From assembly GCA_903921605.1 (NCBI GenBank), contig CAIXQV010000386.1, positions 1 through 34,538 of the forward strand: 34,538 bases of DNA, written 5' to 3'. Of the stretch, positions 25,910 through 33,779 are shown one piece after another. Made by a program: the position numbers and the translations under genes. Each line of letters opens with the position of its first letter. Within the stretch, counting starts at the first letter, position 1. The DNA is from an uncultured Planctomycetaceae bacterium (GTDB taxonomy: Bacteria; Planctomycetota; Planctomycetia; Planctomycetales; Planctomycetaceae). Under the pieces are notes generated by a model that saw only the letters and a list, made by a program, of their open reading frames with translations, made no database searches and was not told where the DNA came from.

Positions 25910-27559
25910 ATGCGATCGACTGCAATCGCAATTTGTTTATTGAACATGGCCATGTGCTGTGGCGGAGATTTGTCTCCATCAGCATGGACCGAATTTCGAA
26001 ATGGGGGCTCCTCTGTTTCATCGGGATCGATGCCGTTAACCTGGTCACCAGAAAGTGGCATTGCGTGGCAAAAAGAACTCAACGGATATGGTCAATCCTG
26101 CCCGGTGATCTTCAACGGACGGGTATTTTTCACGTCTGTTGTCGGCCCCATGAAAGACGAATGTCAGATCATTTGTCTCGACTTAAAAACCGGTGAGCAA
26201 GTCTGGGAGTGGAAGAAAGAAGCGACTTCTCGCGCAGCGTCAAATTACATGGCGTCGCGAGCCGCACCAACACCTTTAGTAGATGCGAACGGCGTTTATG
26301 CTTTCTTTGAGAGCGGTGATTTTGTTGCCATCAATCCTGATGGAAATTTGAGATGGTCCAGAAGCCTGACCGACGAATTCGGAAAGTTTGACAACAACCA
26401 CGGCCTGGGAAGCTCACCGACTCAGACAGCCGAACTGGTTATCGTCAACATAGAGCACAAAGGGCCCTCCTATCTGTTGGCGATCGACAAGCAGACGGGC
26501 GAAACACGATGGAAGGTTGATCGCCCCTCCGGAAGTTCCTGGACTTCTCCCATCGTGGTTCAGCAGGAGGGAAAAGAGCAGGTTGTCGTCAGCTCCGGTG
26601 GATCGGTAAGCGGTTACAGCACTGTCGACGGCAAACAACTGTGGTCCGTCGACGGAATTTCCGGGAACTCAGTCCCTTCACCGACAGCAGCTGGACCGTA
26701 TCTGTACATTGGAGCCCGCATCCCAGAGTTCGGATCAGCAGAAGCAGCTTCCCAGTCTAACCTTTGCCTGCGTCTGGACTCTTCTGAGAACCCTCAGAAT
26801 GAAGTGCTTTGGCGAGCAAAAAAAGCGGTCTGCGATTACGCCAGCCCTGTTATCCATGGCGACTGTGCGTATTACCTGAACAATGTGGGAGTGCTCTACT
26901 GTGTTGACAGTCTGACCGGAGAAACTCAATACACCGAACGGCTGGGAACGACATGCTGGGCAACTCCCGTTGTGGCGGGTGACAACGTTTACTTCTTCGG
27001 AAAAGATGGCAAGACGGTAGTCATCCAAAGCGGCCCGGTGTTTTCCAAAGTGGCCACCAATCTGCTTTGGGATCCCCTCAATGCTCCCGCTCCTGAGTTC
27101 TACAAGGAACATCAGAGCTCCGGGCATGGACATGGTTCCTCTGCAGACGACAGCAAGCAGAAGGCGAATGCCGCGAACGCTCCTGTTGCTCAGGAAAAGC
27201 AGAACGGGGCAGTTGAGACGCCGGAAACAAGCCCCAGGAAAAGCGAGGGTTCTGGACGAACTGGCGGCCCCGGTGGCGGAATGATGGCCACATTAATGAA
27301 GAGCGATGCAAACGGTGATGGAAAAATCTCCGAGGAAGAACTGTCGCCCGACTTTCGAGAAATGATGGGGCGAATCGACCTGAACAAAGACAAGTTCCTG
27401 GATGCCGAAGAATTGAAAGCCATGGAGGAAAGCTTTCGCAAACGTCGTGAAGGGTCGAAGGACTCCGCTCGTGATCCGATTGTCTATGGCGTTGCAGCAG
27501 CTGATGGAGCGCTTTTGATCCGAACGGGAACTCGCCTTTTCTGCGTTCGTGGCGAATAG
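25910..27559 (+). CDS. PQQ-type beta-propeller protein with inserted His tract and EF-hand pair
   Basis: A 549-residue exported protein. A signal peptide (about 1-17, then CCGGD) precedes PQQ/BamB-like propeller repeats: CLDLKTGEQVWEWKKE, AINPDGNLRWSRSL, AIDKQTGETRWKVD, YSTVDGKQLWSVDG and CVDSLTGETQYTERL. After the last full blade comes a polar insert with HGHG (406-409) and low complexity, then two canonical EF-hand loops, DANGDGKISEEE (466-477) and DLNKDKFLDAEE (490-501). A final strand pair then appears to close the propeller. Likely calcium-responsive and periplasmic. There is no evidence for an enzyme active site or for PQQ binding itself. ATG 25910 is preferred to TTG 25847, since CAGGA lies about 7 bases upstream and the signal peptide begins there. 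Confidence 0.93.
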   Translation: MRSTAIAICLLNMAMCCGGDLSPSAWTEFRNGGSSVSSGSMPLTWSPESGIAWQKELNGYGQSCPVIFNGRVFFTSVVGPMKDECQIICLDLKTGEQVWEWKKEATSRAASNYMASRAAPTPLVDANGVYAFFESGDFVAINPDGNLRWSRSLTDEFGKFDNNHGLGSSPTQTAELVIVNIEHKGPSYLLAIDKQTGETRWKVDRPSGSSWTSPIVVQQEGKEQVVVSSGGSVSGYSTVDGKQLWSVDGISGNSVPSPTAAGPYLYIGARIPEFGSAEAASQSNLCLRLDSSENPQNEVLWRAKKAVCDYASPVIHGDCAYYLNNVGVLYCVDSLTGETQYTERLGTTCWATPVVAGDNVYFFGKDGKTVVIQSGPVFSKVATNLLWDPLNAPAPEFYKEHQSSGHGHGSSADDSKQKANAANAPVAQEKQNGAVETPETSPRKSEGSGRTGGPGGGMMATLMKSDANGDGKISEEELSPDFREMMGRIDLNKDKFLDAEELKAMEESFRKRREGSKDSARDPIVYGVAAADGALLIRTGTRLFCVRGE

Positions 27560-27621
27560 GCTTCAGTCGACATCCCAATCAAGACACAACCTTATCTCAG
27601 AAAGACTAAAGGTCTCAAACA

Positions 27622-27996
27622 ATGAGAATAGTTTTATTGCTCGTCGCTCTTTCTGCCGTAACTCTCGCAGGCTGTGGCCAGACGTCGGCTGAGGCCTTAC
27701 AGCCGGCGAGCGTCGCGGTCCCGGAATCATGGGCCGCTGACGGAAAGACATGGACTCACCAGACGTCACTTAACAAATCGGACGAAGAGGTGCTGATGAA
27801 GTTTTTCCAGATTCACACCAGCTTTCAGGGAAGCACCGACTTTGAAGGCTCACCACAGATTCTGGTGACCGGAAAATCTGATCGAAGATTCTATTGGTTT
27901 CGAGGAACCCCGGACGCTCTGGCATGGTCCTGCATTCACTTCGTGGGCGGAAAGTTTCGAACGTCAGAAGGCACTGGCAGTCCTTTTGTGAAATGA
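27622..27996 (+). CDS. small lipoprotein of unknown function
   Basis: A 124-residue protein with a clear lipoprotein signal peptide: hydrophobic residues 3-14, then TLAGC with Cys-18 as the lipid site. The mature 106 residues are mixed alpha/beta with aromatic segments such as FFQIHTSF and RRFYWFRGTP. I do not recognise a family. It has one Cys near the end (AWSCIHF) and no metal-binding cluster. It lies 62 bases behind the PQQ-type gene and 96 bases before the AztD-like gene on the same strand. AAAGG lies upstream of the ATG. It is likely co-transcribed with its neighbours and anchored in the outer or inner membrane facing the periplasm. Confidence 0.82.
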   Translation: MRIVLLLVALSAVTLAGCGQTSAEALQPASVAVPESWAADGKTWTHQTSLNKSDEEVLMKFFQIHTSFQGSTDFEGSPQILVTGKSDRRFYWFRGTPDALAWSCIHFVGGKFRTSEGTGSPFVK

Positions 27997-28092
27997 TGCG
28001 GACGGCCCGAGAATCCAGCGGGTTTCACAATGACTGCCGTGCATGCAGCGAGTATTGCATCAAAATCATCAAAACAAATAAGGGAGTTCAAT

Positions 28093-29481
28093 ATGACATT
28101 TCATTCGCGTGCTGTGCGACGGCTAAGGACCGCTGTCGCTTTGGGACTTGGTTTGACATTCTTTTCACAGGCTTGTGATGCCGGAGATCGCGGGCCTCGT
28201 ATTGCTCGAGTCCTTTGGCAGGATCGGGATAAAGACACTTTGATGTGGGGAGAAGTCCATGGCGGTGAGCAGTGGATTGTTTCCGCATCGCCGGTGAAAG
28301 ACTTCCCAAAGCTTGATCGCGAGAAGCAGGATCTGGTGCAAATGGAGCATGCCGAGGGACACCTGCTCGTGGGCGTCCGTGATAACGAGGAAGGAAAATT
28401 CCAGAGCGGATGGATCGCCGTCGACACTGGTGTCCGTGAAGAGCCACACGGCGATCATTCCCACTGGAAGTTTGTGGGATTGCCAGCCGTCAGAGGCAGT
28501 CGACTTGACACAGAGCAGGGGAACCCGGCCCATATGTATCTTTATAACGGTCACTTCTACATGGCAAATGATAAGAAGAACGGGTTCACTCACCTGAATC
28601 CCAAAGACATTCTCTCAAAGCCAGCCAAAGAGTGCGGGAACTTCTTTGCCGGTGGTGGAAACCATATCACGATGGCGGCTGTTGATAACGCTGTTTGTTA
28701 TTCCACATGGATTGACGGTGGCGGACCGAATATGGGGCGAGTTGACGTCGTCAATCTTAAGAAGGCGGAGGGCGACAAAACTGCCTACTCATTCAATCTG
28801 CCGACGGGAGTTATCCACGGAGCGACGGCAAACTCCGGACGAGTCTTCTTTGCACCAGCAGATGGTGTCTGCTGGGTTGATGCGGATACTTCATTGTCAA
28901 AGACAGCAGAGACTGTGATGGTGAATCATCTCTCGCTGGGAAAAGATGAAGGCGCGGAGAAACCCAATCGCACCGGCGCTTTCGTGAATCATCGCAACTG
29001 GGTTTTATTCACGACCGGAGGCGGAGAAAGCAAGTCCAGCCTTTGCCTCATGGAGGCCAATGCAACACCGCCAAGGATCGTTAAACTTCCCATTGCAGTC
29101 GAAGAGGGACTTACTTTAACAACGCCGGAAGTCGTTCTGGCTGCTGGTGGGAAACGTTACGCTTTCCTGTTTCACGATAAGAAAGAAGGCGACAAACAGG
29201 AGAAGTTGACAATCATTGACCTGGATCCAAATGGCGATCGAAACTTCTCGGACGCTGCAATCTCGAAAACTCTTCCCGTCGGGGCCAGCAAGGTTGACGG
29301 CCATAATGGACACCACGCGATCGGATTTGATTCAGAAGGCCGAATCGCCTGCTTTACCAATCCCGGCGAAGGCTCTATCTGGGTCTTAAGCCTGAAGGAT
29401 CTGACAATCCGTGCAAAATCCATTGTCGGAGGAACACCAGGAGCGATTGTCGCCATTGGTGCGCCAGAACATAAGCATTGA
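28093..29481 (+). CDS. exported His-rich beta-propeller, resembling zinc metallochaperone AztD
   Basis: A 462-residue protein with a signal peptide (about 1-30). ATG 28093 has an excellent AAGGGAG ribosome site, so the frame's upstream ATG at 28030 is not used. The body alternates strands and turns like a YVTN/PQQ-type propeller. Histidine clusters are EEPHGDHSHW (H119, H122, H124), HNGHH (404-408) and a C-terminal EHKH. The layout (a GWIAVDTG strand, the HGDHSH loop, LYNGHFY, GNHITMAAV, and a final GTPGAIVAIGA strand) matches what I recall of AztD, a periplasmic protein that passes zinc to the AztABC transporter. The match is distant and from memory. No Azt or Znu transporter is in the window. 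An alternative is a generic propeller that binds another metal. Confidence 0.75.
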   Translation: MTFHSRAVRRLRTAVALGLGLTFFSQACDAGDRGPRIARVLWQDRDKDTLMWGEVHGGEQWIVSASPVKDFPKLDREKQDLVQMEHAEGHLLVGVRDNEEGKFQSGWIAVDTGVREEPHGDHSHWKFVGLPAVRGSRLDTEQGNPAHMYLYNGHFYMANDKKNGFTHLNPKDILSKPAKECGNFFAGGGNHITMAAVDNAVCYSTWIDGGGPNMGRVDVVNLKKAEGDKTAYSFNLPTGVIHGATANSGRVFFAPADGVCWVDADTSLSKTAETVMVNHLSLGKDEGAEKPNRTGAFVNHRNWVLFTTGGGESKSSLCLMEANATPPRIVKLPIAVEEGLTLTTPEVVLAAGGKRYAFLFHDKKEGDKQEKLTIIDLDPNGDRNFSDAAISKTLPVGASKVDGHNGHHAIGFDSEGRIACFTNPGEGSIWVLSLKDLTIRAKSIVGGTPGAIVAIGAPEHKH

Positions 29482-29584
29482 TCTGTACGAATGAAAACAC
29501 CAACATCCACGGAACAATTTGAGTTCCCTGGTCACTGTCGTCCAAACTCCAATGCTCTTCATTCTTCCAAACAAGGTCAGCGCG

Positions 29585-30160
29585 ATGCACGGTTCAGGCA
29601 GTCCTACTTCGAAACTCGTCTTACTGTCGATTGTGACGTTATTCGCAGGCTGCACCGACGATGTCGGGCAGCACGATGCGAAGGGCGGCGGCGCGGCTGC
29701 AAAACATAATCACGACCATAGTCATGCGCCGACGACATCTGGTGAAGGGCTGGCTGAACTCACGTCGCTGCGAAATACGATTCGTGATGCATTTGCGGCG
29801 AACGACATGGATACCGCTCATGATCCTTTGCACGAGGTAGGCGACGTCTTGTTGGCGATACCGGAACTGACCAAAAAGGAAAACATCGATTCCAAAAAAC
29901 AAGCCTCCATTCAGAAGGCTGTCGACACTTTAATGGACGCCTTCGGTCGCGTTGACAAAACGATGCATGGTCAGGAAGGATCAACCTATGCTGAGGAATC
30001 CGCAACGATTGATGCGGCGGTGCTGGAACTTGAATCGCTGCTGAATCCAGCTGAAACTCCGAAGCCTGACGCAGCGACACCAGATAAACCAGCATCGGCA
30101 ACGCCAGCCGTAGAAACAACATCTCCTGCTGAGGCTCCTCCGGCAGCTAACCCGAACTAA
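29585..30160 (+). CDS. lipoprotein with N-terminal His tract (HNHDHSH), unknown function
   Basis: A 191-residue protein. The signal peptide ends in LFAGC with Cys-23 as the lipid site. Right after it comes a metal-binding-like stretch, KHNHDHSHAP (40-49). Residues about 53-150 are helical (ELTSLRNTIRDAFAANDMDT, then VGDVLLAIPELTKKE and QKAVDTLMDAFGRVDKTMHG). The tail (about 155-191) is rich in Pro, Ala, Thr and Glu. His tracts of this type occur in zinc-handling proteins such as ZnuA and ZinT; this is not otherwise a member of those families as far as I can see. ATG 29585 with AAGG upstream is preferred to TTG 29519. It lies 103 bases behind the AztD-like gene and 30 bases before the next lipoprotein gene. 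Confidence 0.85.
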   Translation: MHGSGSPTSKLVLLSIVTLFAGCTDDVGQHDAKGGGAAAKHNHDHSHAPTTSGEGLAELTSLRNTIRDAFAANDMDTAHDPLHEVGDVLLAIPELTKKENIDSKKQASIQKAVDTLMDAFGRVDKTMHGQEGSTYAEESATIDAAVLELESLLNPAETPKPDAATPDKPASATPAVETTSPAEAPPAANPN

Positions 30161-30190
30161 ACACCCGGCTTGAACGCCACGGAGCACGTC

Positions 30191-30748
30191 ATGACGAATC
30201 TGACTTCTGATTTCCAAACACTCAGGCACAGTCGACGACTGATGACTTACAGTTTCGTTGCCATGCTGGTGCTCCTGCTCGTCATGCCGGGCTGTGGGGA
30301 GACAATAGATCCCGAAGTGGTTGAGATACGGAATCGTTTTCTGAACGTATCCACCGAAACGAAGGAAACACCCGTCTCAGAAATCCGCGCTTCGTTAAAG
30401 TCGGGCGAACTAAAACCCGGCACGCCTTTTAAGGTTCGAGTCCGTATCAATGCCGGTGAGTTTCCGCCATTTGTCAATGGCTCTGCGAAGTTCTTTGTCA
30501 CCGATGCCACGGGACATGACGGGGATGAGTCTCATGACCCACACGAATGTCCGTTTTGCCGCCGCGACGTCAAGAGCATGATGGCGCTGGTGGAGTTCCA
30601 CGATGAAGCCGGCAAAACTATCGCCATGGATGCTCGGGAGCTTTTCGAAGTCAAGGATTTCGAACTGCTTGTCATTGAAGGCACCGGCCAGTTCGATTCA
30701 GAGGATGTCCTCTTGATGACCGCCAGCTCGATGTCAATCGTGCGTTGA
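30191..30748 (+). CDS. lipoprotein with His/Cys loop (HxxxxxHDPHECPFC) in a small beta domain
   Basis: A 185-residue protein. The signal peptide ends in VMPGC with Cys-35 as possible lipid site; the lipobox is imperfect. After a helical spacer, the domain reads FKVRVRINAGEFPPFVNGSA, then FFVTDA, a loop with H109, H115, H118, C120 and C123, ALVEFHDEAGKTIAMDAREL, LLVIEGTGQ and LLMTASSMSI. The strand order suggests an OB-like barrel with a metal site in one loop, which is inference. ATG 30191 has GGAG 6 bases upstream; TTG 30170 and ATG 30242 are less likely. It is the last gene of the rightward run, 30 bases after the previous lipoprotein gene. Partner and substrate are unknown. Confidence 0.83.
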   Translation: MTNLTSDFQTLRHSRRLMTYSFVAMLVLLLVMPGCGETIDPEVVEIRNRFLNVSTETKETPVSEIRASLKSGELKPGTPFKVRVRINAGEFPPFVNGSAKFFVTDATGHDGDESHDPHECPFCRRDVKSMMALVEFHDEAGKTIAMDARELFEVKDFELLVIEGTGQFDSEDVLLMTASSMSIVR

Positions 30749-30749
30749 A

Positions 30750-30771
30750 CTGCAAACGCAGGTCTTTGCAG
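30750..30771 (+). terminator. possible weak terminator hairpin after the exported-protein genes
   Basis: CTGCAAA and TTTGCAG form a perfect 7-bp stem around an 8-base loop, directly behind the stop of the last lipoprotein gene. No T-tract follows, so it may only slow RNA decay or be incidental. Confidence 0.3.
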
Positions 30772-30794
30772 GGTGATGGACTGCTGGATTCCTC

Positions 30795-30813
30795 TGCATT
30801 TCGACGAAATGCA
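30795..30813. repeat. 19-bp perfect palindrome between convergent genes
   Basis: TGCATTTCG-A-CGAAATGCA is perfectly symmetric. It lies between the convergent lipoprotein and recQ genes. As RNA it would form a 7-bp stem with a 5-base loop, usable from both strands, but no T-tract follows. It could be a bidirectional terminator or a protein-binding site. Confidence 0.45.
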
Positions 30814-30908
30814 CGGCCGGCTGATACGGAGAAGTTCAACGGCTGTCGTTAGCCACCAGAAGAGGATTCCCTCCCGCTAAATGTGACTTCTTTGAGGGGG
30901 GCCCGAGT

Positions 30909-32966
30909 CTAAGGTTGTCGGTGCAGCACGATCGCCACAACGCTTTTGACGCCAGCTTCTGAAAGCAGAGCTGCGGCGAGCGTCATTGTCCAGCAGGTGC
31001 GAGCGCTGGTGGCGCAAAGAAGAACAGGGCCGGCAGGAAGGTTGGTGAGCTTCTGGAGGCGAATGGCTTTCTCCAGATGCTTCACGTGTGATGCACTGGG
31101 CTGGTTTTCCGGGCAAGCTGGACCGTGCCATGAAAAGGCATCGAACAGGGTCAGTCGCCCGATCGTCGAGATATGATTGGCCAGTTGCCGGTTACTCTGC
31201 ATTTCAGAGCCGGGAGCGGGGGCTGGCATAACCAGCGCCGGGCGTTGCTCCCAGTCGTTCTTCCAGCGCTGCAGCAGGCTGACTGCGCCATCAAGCAGAC
31301 CAGAGGGGACGATTGTCATGCCACTTCGCGCGAGTGCTTCCAGCTCTTCAGTCCAGCCAGGATCGTCCGCAAAGGCAACAGCGCGGGCGGCGAGCTTTGC
31401 GGAGATGGCCCCTTTGCGAGTGCAGCCCTTGGGCCAGATTTTCCTCGGTTCGAAGATCACGTCCTGCTGGCGGAGAAAGCGGCGGGCTTCGTTGATTGCG
31501 CTGGCGGAGGGGTTAAGTCCCGGCTCTGGCAGTTGTCCCGTACACACAGAGCATTTGCCGCAGGGGGCCGGATTGGGATCGCTGAGTGCCTGCTGAAGGT
31601 AGGCCATGAGACAGCCACGCCCATGGGCATAGTTGCGCATGAGGTCCGCTTCTTCACGGCGTCCCGCAAGGAGAGCGTCCCATTTACGTGAGTCGAGCAT
31701 CCAAGGTCGACCGGTGGCGGTCCATTTGCTTCCATCCTTTTCGACGGCGTCATCGACAGCAAGAATCCGAAGAAGTGCTTCGAGTCGTCCGCGGCGAATG
31801 GCCGTTGCGCCTTCAAGATCGATGACCGACTGAGGCCGTTCTGAGAGCGATTTAAGAACACGGTCGGCGTTTTCCTGACTGGGAATGTTGGCCGTTGCAA
31901 AGTACTCCCAGATCGCTTCATCACCGCTGCCAGGAAGAAGAATGGCTTCTGCGTGTGCGAGGGCACGACCAGCGCGGCCGATCTGCTGATAGTACGCAAC
32001 GGGAGTCCCGGGTGAGCCGAGATGGAGGCAAAATCCAAGGTCAGGCTTGTCATAGCCCATACCGAGTGCAGAAGTGGCGACGACGGCCTTGAGTTCATTT
32101 TTCCGCAGTTGCTGTTCAATGTGCAGGCGGTCGGCTGTTTCCGTCTGGCCGGTGTAAGCCGGAACATCAAAGCCGCATTGACGGAGATAGCCCGCCAAAC
32201 GCTCGGCTTCAGCAACGGTGAGCGTGTAGATGATGCCTGAACCCGGCAGAGTTTGTAGCGCGTCCGCGATCCATGCGAATCGCTCGACGGCGGAGAGTCC
32301 GGGTATGACGGAGAGTCGGAGGGATGTTCGGGCGAGAGTGCCACGAAAGACGGCGGTGCCATTACCCAGTTGTCTGCGGACGTCATCAGTGACTCGTTCG
32401 TTAGCAGTCGCTGTGGTGGCGAGCACGGCGGCGTTTGGTGCAGCGAGGAGGGAGCGAGCGAGTCGCTGATAATCGGGACGAAAATCAAATCCCCAATCAC
32501 TGATGCAGTGGGCTTCATCAATAACAATCAGGGATGTTTGAGCCAGCAGTTGGGGGAGTCGTGCCGCGAAGGCAGGATTACCAAGTCGTTCGGGTGAAAC
32601 AAGCAGCACGTCGAGCTGGTTGTTCTTGAGTGCCTGAAAGATAGGATCCCAATCGTCAATGTTGGTGCTGTTAATGCTCTCGGCCTTGAGGCCCGCTTTG
32701 CCAGCGGCGGTCACCTGATCGCGCATAAGTGCCAGCAGGGGGGAGATAACAAGTGTTGTTCCACCGCCAGCCTTTCGCAGCGCGGTGGTTGCCGCCCAAT
32801 AGACGGCGCTTTTACCCCAGCCGGTGGCCTGGACCACAAGGACGCGAGCGGCTGGTTGAAGAACTGCGTCGACTGCGGCGAGCTGGTCAGCGCGAGGAAC
32901 GGCCTGCGGGCCTGCCAGAAGCTGCAGAACTGCGGTGAGATGCTTCAGGGCAGAAGAAGTGGGCAT
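30909..32966 (-). CDS. recQ: RecQ-family ATP-dependent DNA helicase with C-terminal PRTase-like tail
   Basis: A 685-residue 3'-5' helicase. Seen: Walker A ATGWGKS (47-53), TTLVISPLLALMRDQ, DEAH (150-153) in VIDEAHCISDWGFDFRPDY, TATAN, a second RecA-like domain with YTGQTETADR and ATSALGMGYDKPD, and QQIGRAGRA. A zinc-binding segment has Cys in GRGCLMAY and CGKCSVC. RecQ proteins unwind DNA in repair and recombination. The C-terminal third lacks a recognisable HRDC domain. Its last 38 residues look like the PRPP-loop region of a phosphoribosyltransferase (VLLCATSARTCWTMTLAAA), but the two acidic residues normally in that loop are absent (651-657 read CATSART). No good ribosome site is seen before the ATG. 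It is convergent with the lipoprotein gene on the other strand. Confidence 0.94.
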   Translation of the reverse strand: MPTSSALKHLTAVLQLLAGPQAVPRADQLAAVDAVLQPAARVLVVQATGWGKSAVYWAATTALRKAGGGTTLVISPLLALMRDQVTAAGKAGLKAESINSTNIDDWDPIFQALKNNQLDVLLVSPERLGNPAFAARLPQLLAQTSLIVIDEAHCISDWGFDFRPDYQRLARSLLAAPNAAVLATTATANERVTDDVRRQLGNGTAVFRGTLARTSLRLSVIPGLSAVERFAWIADALQTLPGSGIIYTLTVAEAERLAGYLRQCGFDVPAYTGQTETADRLHIEQQLRKNELKAVVATSALGMGYDKPDLGFCLHLGSPGTPVAYYQQIGRAGRALAHAEAILLPGSGDEAIWEYFATANIPSQENADRVLKSLSERPQSVIDLEGATAIRRGRLEALLRILAVDDAVEKDGSKWTATGRPWMLDSRKWDALLAGRREEADLMRNYAHGRGCLMAYLQQALSDPNPAPCGKCSVCTGQLPEPGLNPSASAINEARRFLRQQDVIFEPRKIWPKGCTRKGAISAKLAARAVAFADDPGWTEELEALARSGMTIVPSGLLDGAVSLLQRWKNDWEQRPALVMPAPAPGSEMQSNRQLANHISTIGRLTLFDAFSWHGPACPENQPSASHVKHLEKAIRLQKLTNLPAGPVLLCATSARTCWTMTLAAALLSEAGVKSVVAIVLHRQP

Positions 32967-33779
32967 GGTGCATGCAGTCCGAAAAAACAGAGATCTCGTG
33001 CAGATCCAGCAACTATCCTAATGGCGATAAACACACATGTCCATAGGTACGCCAGCAGATGATCAGCATCAGATAGGAAATCACCATTGAAGATTCGAAT
33101 GGGGCCGTCGCCCGGGGCCTGACAAATGAAGATCTCCTTGCGATGTTTCCCAATCGTCAGCCTGTGCTGCCCCATGAAATTATGGCGAGAGATCGTATAG
33201 GGCGAATCCCACACGGGACTGGCTTACCTGATGCGGTTCACTGGGAAGAAGATCTGTCGACCCGGTTCGTCATTTAGACTATCGACGCAAATCTGGCGTC
33301 GCACAAAATGGTCGACTTCGGGTTGCCTGTGTTGGGATACCCTTGCTTGGCCTGATTATCTGTCATTGCAAAAAAAATAGAGAGTCCGTTGGGGCACATT
33401 GTGACGCACGCGGGGCGAGATAGAAATTCCGTCCGACTCATGAATGTTACCCCTCGGAAAACAGGCATTTGCCTACCAGCGAGACGTCACGGTGTCAGCC
33501 GAGGCCCACAACCTGCTTCGGGAGCTGGGAATCCTTTTGCGAGGTTGCGAGTGTCATTCGGACGCTTTCCCGTTCTTCAGAAGCGAGTTTCCAGTCGCCC
33601 CACGCGTCGTAAGTCACTTTACCGCAATGGGTTGCGACGTTGACGAAGTTTTGACACAGTCATGACGGCGGCAAAACACGATGCTGTTGCTGCAGGTCGA
33701 CAATGGGCCTATCGTGGGGGAGCCAGCAAGCTCTTTGGTCGTACTGAGGCCATCCGGCGGCGCTGAAAACAACAGTTAA
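32967..33779. other. gene-poor region between recQ and the desaturase gene
   Basis: About 0.8 kb with no confident gene. It must hold the divergent promoters for recQ and the desaturase. Protein-like reading frames include one on the plus strand broken by TAG (33059-33277), an antisense frame reaching into recQ (32945-33214, GTG start), and a 73-codon frame at 33444-33665 listed separately. A CGACGC/GCGTCG stem lies at 33283-33301. The mix suggests decayed genes, but no family is recognised. Confidence 0.5.
33444..33665 (+). CDS. possible small hypothetical protein or gene remnant
   Basis: A 73-codon frame starting ATG TTA CCC. The product (LPLGKQAFAYQRDVTVSAEA, then NLLRELGILLRGCECHSDAF, ending CDVDEVLTQS) has ordinary protein composition, and about a third of its codons begin with G, as in real genes. 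There is no clear ribosome site and no family I recognise. Its stop overlaps the ATG of a 34-codon frame (33662-33766) as ATGA. It could be a real small gene or the remnant of a larger one. Confidence 0.3.
   Translation: MLPLGKQAFAYQRDVTVSAEAHNLLRELGILLRGCECHSDAFPFFRSEFPVAPRVVSHFTAMGCDVDEVLTQS

Noticed and set aside
28030..28092. Upstream ATG for the AztD-like gene
   Set aside because: The inner ATG at 28093 has a much better ribosome site and starts the signal peptide directly.
29519..29584. TTG start for the HNHDHSH lipoprotein
   Set aside because: The lipoprotein signal peptide begins at ATG 29585, which has AAGG upstream; the extension would bury it.
33281..33301. CGACGC/GCGTCG stem as a terminator or tRNA-like element
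   Set aside because: It is a short stem with no T-tract on either strand, and no cloverleaf could be formed around it by eye.
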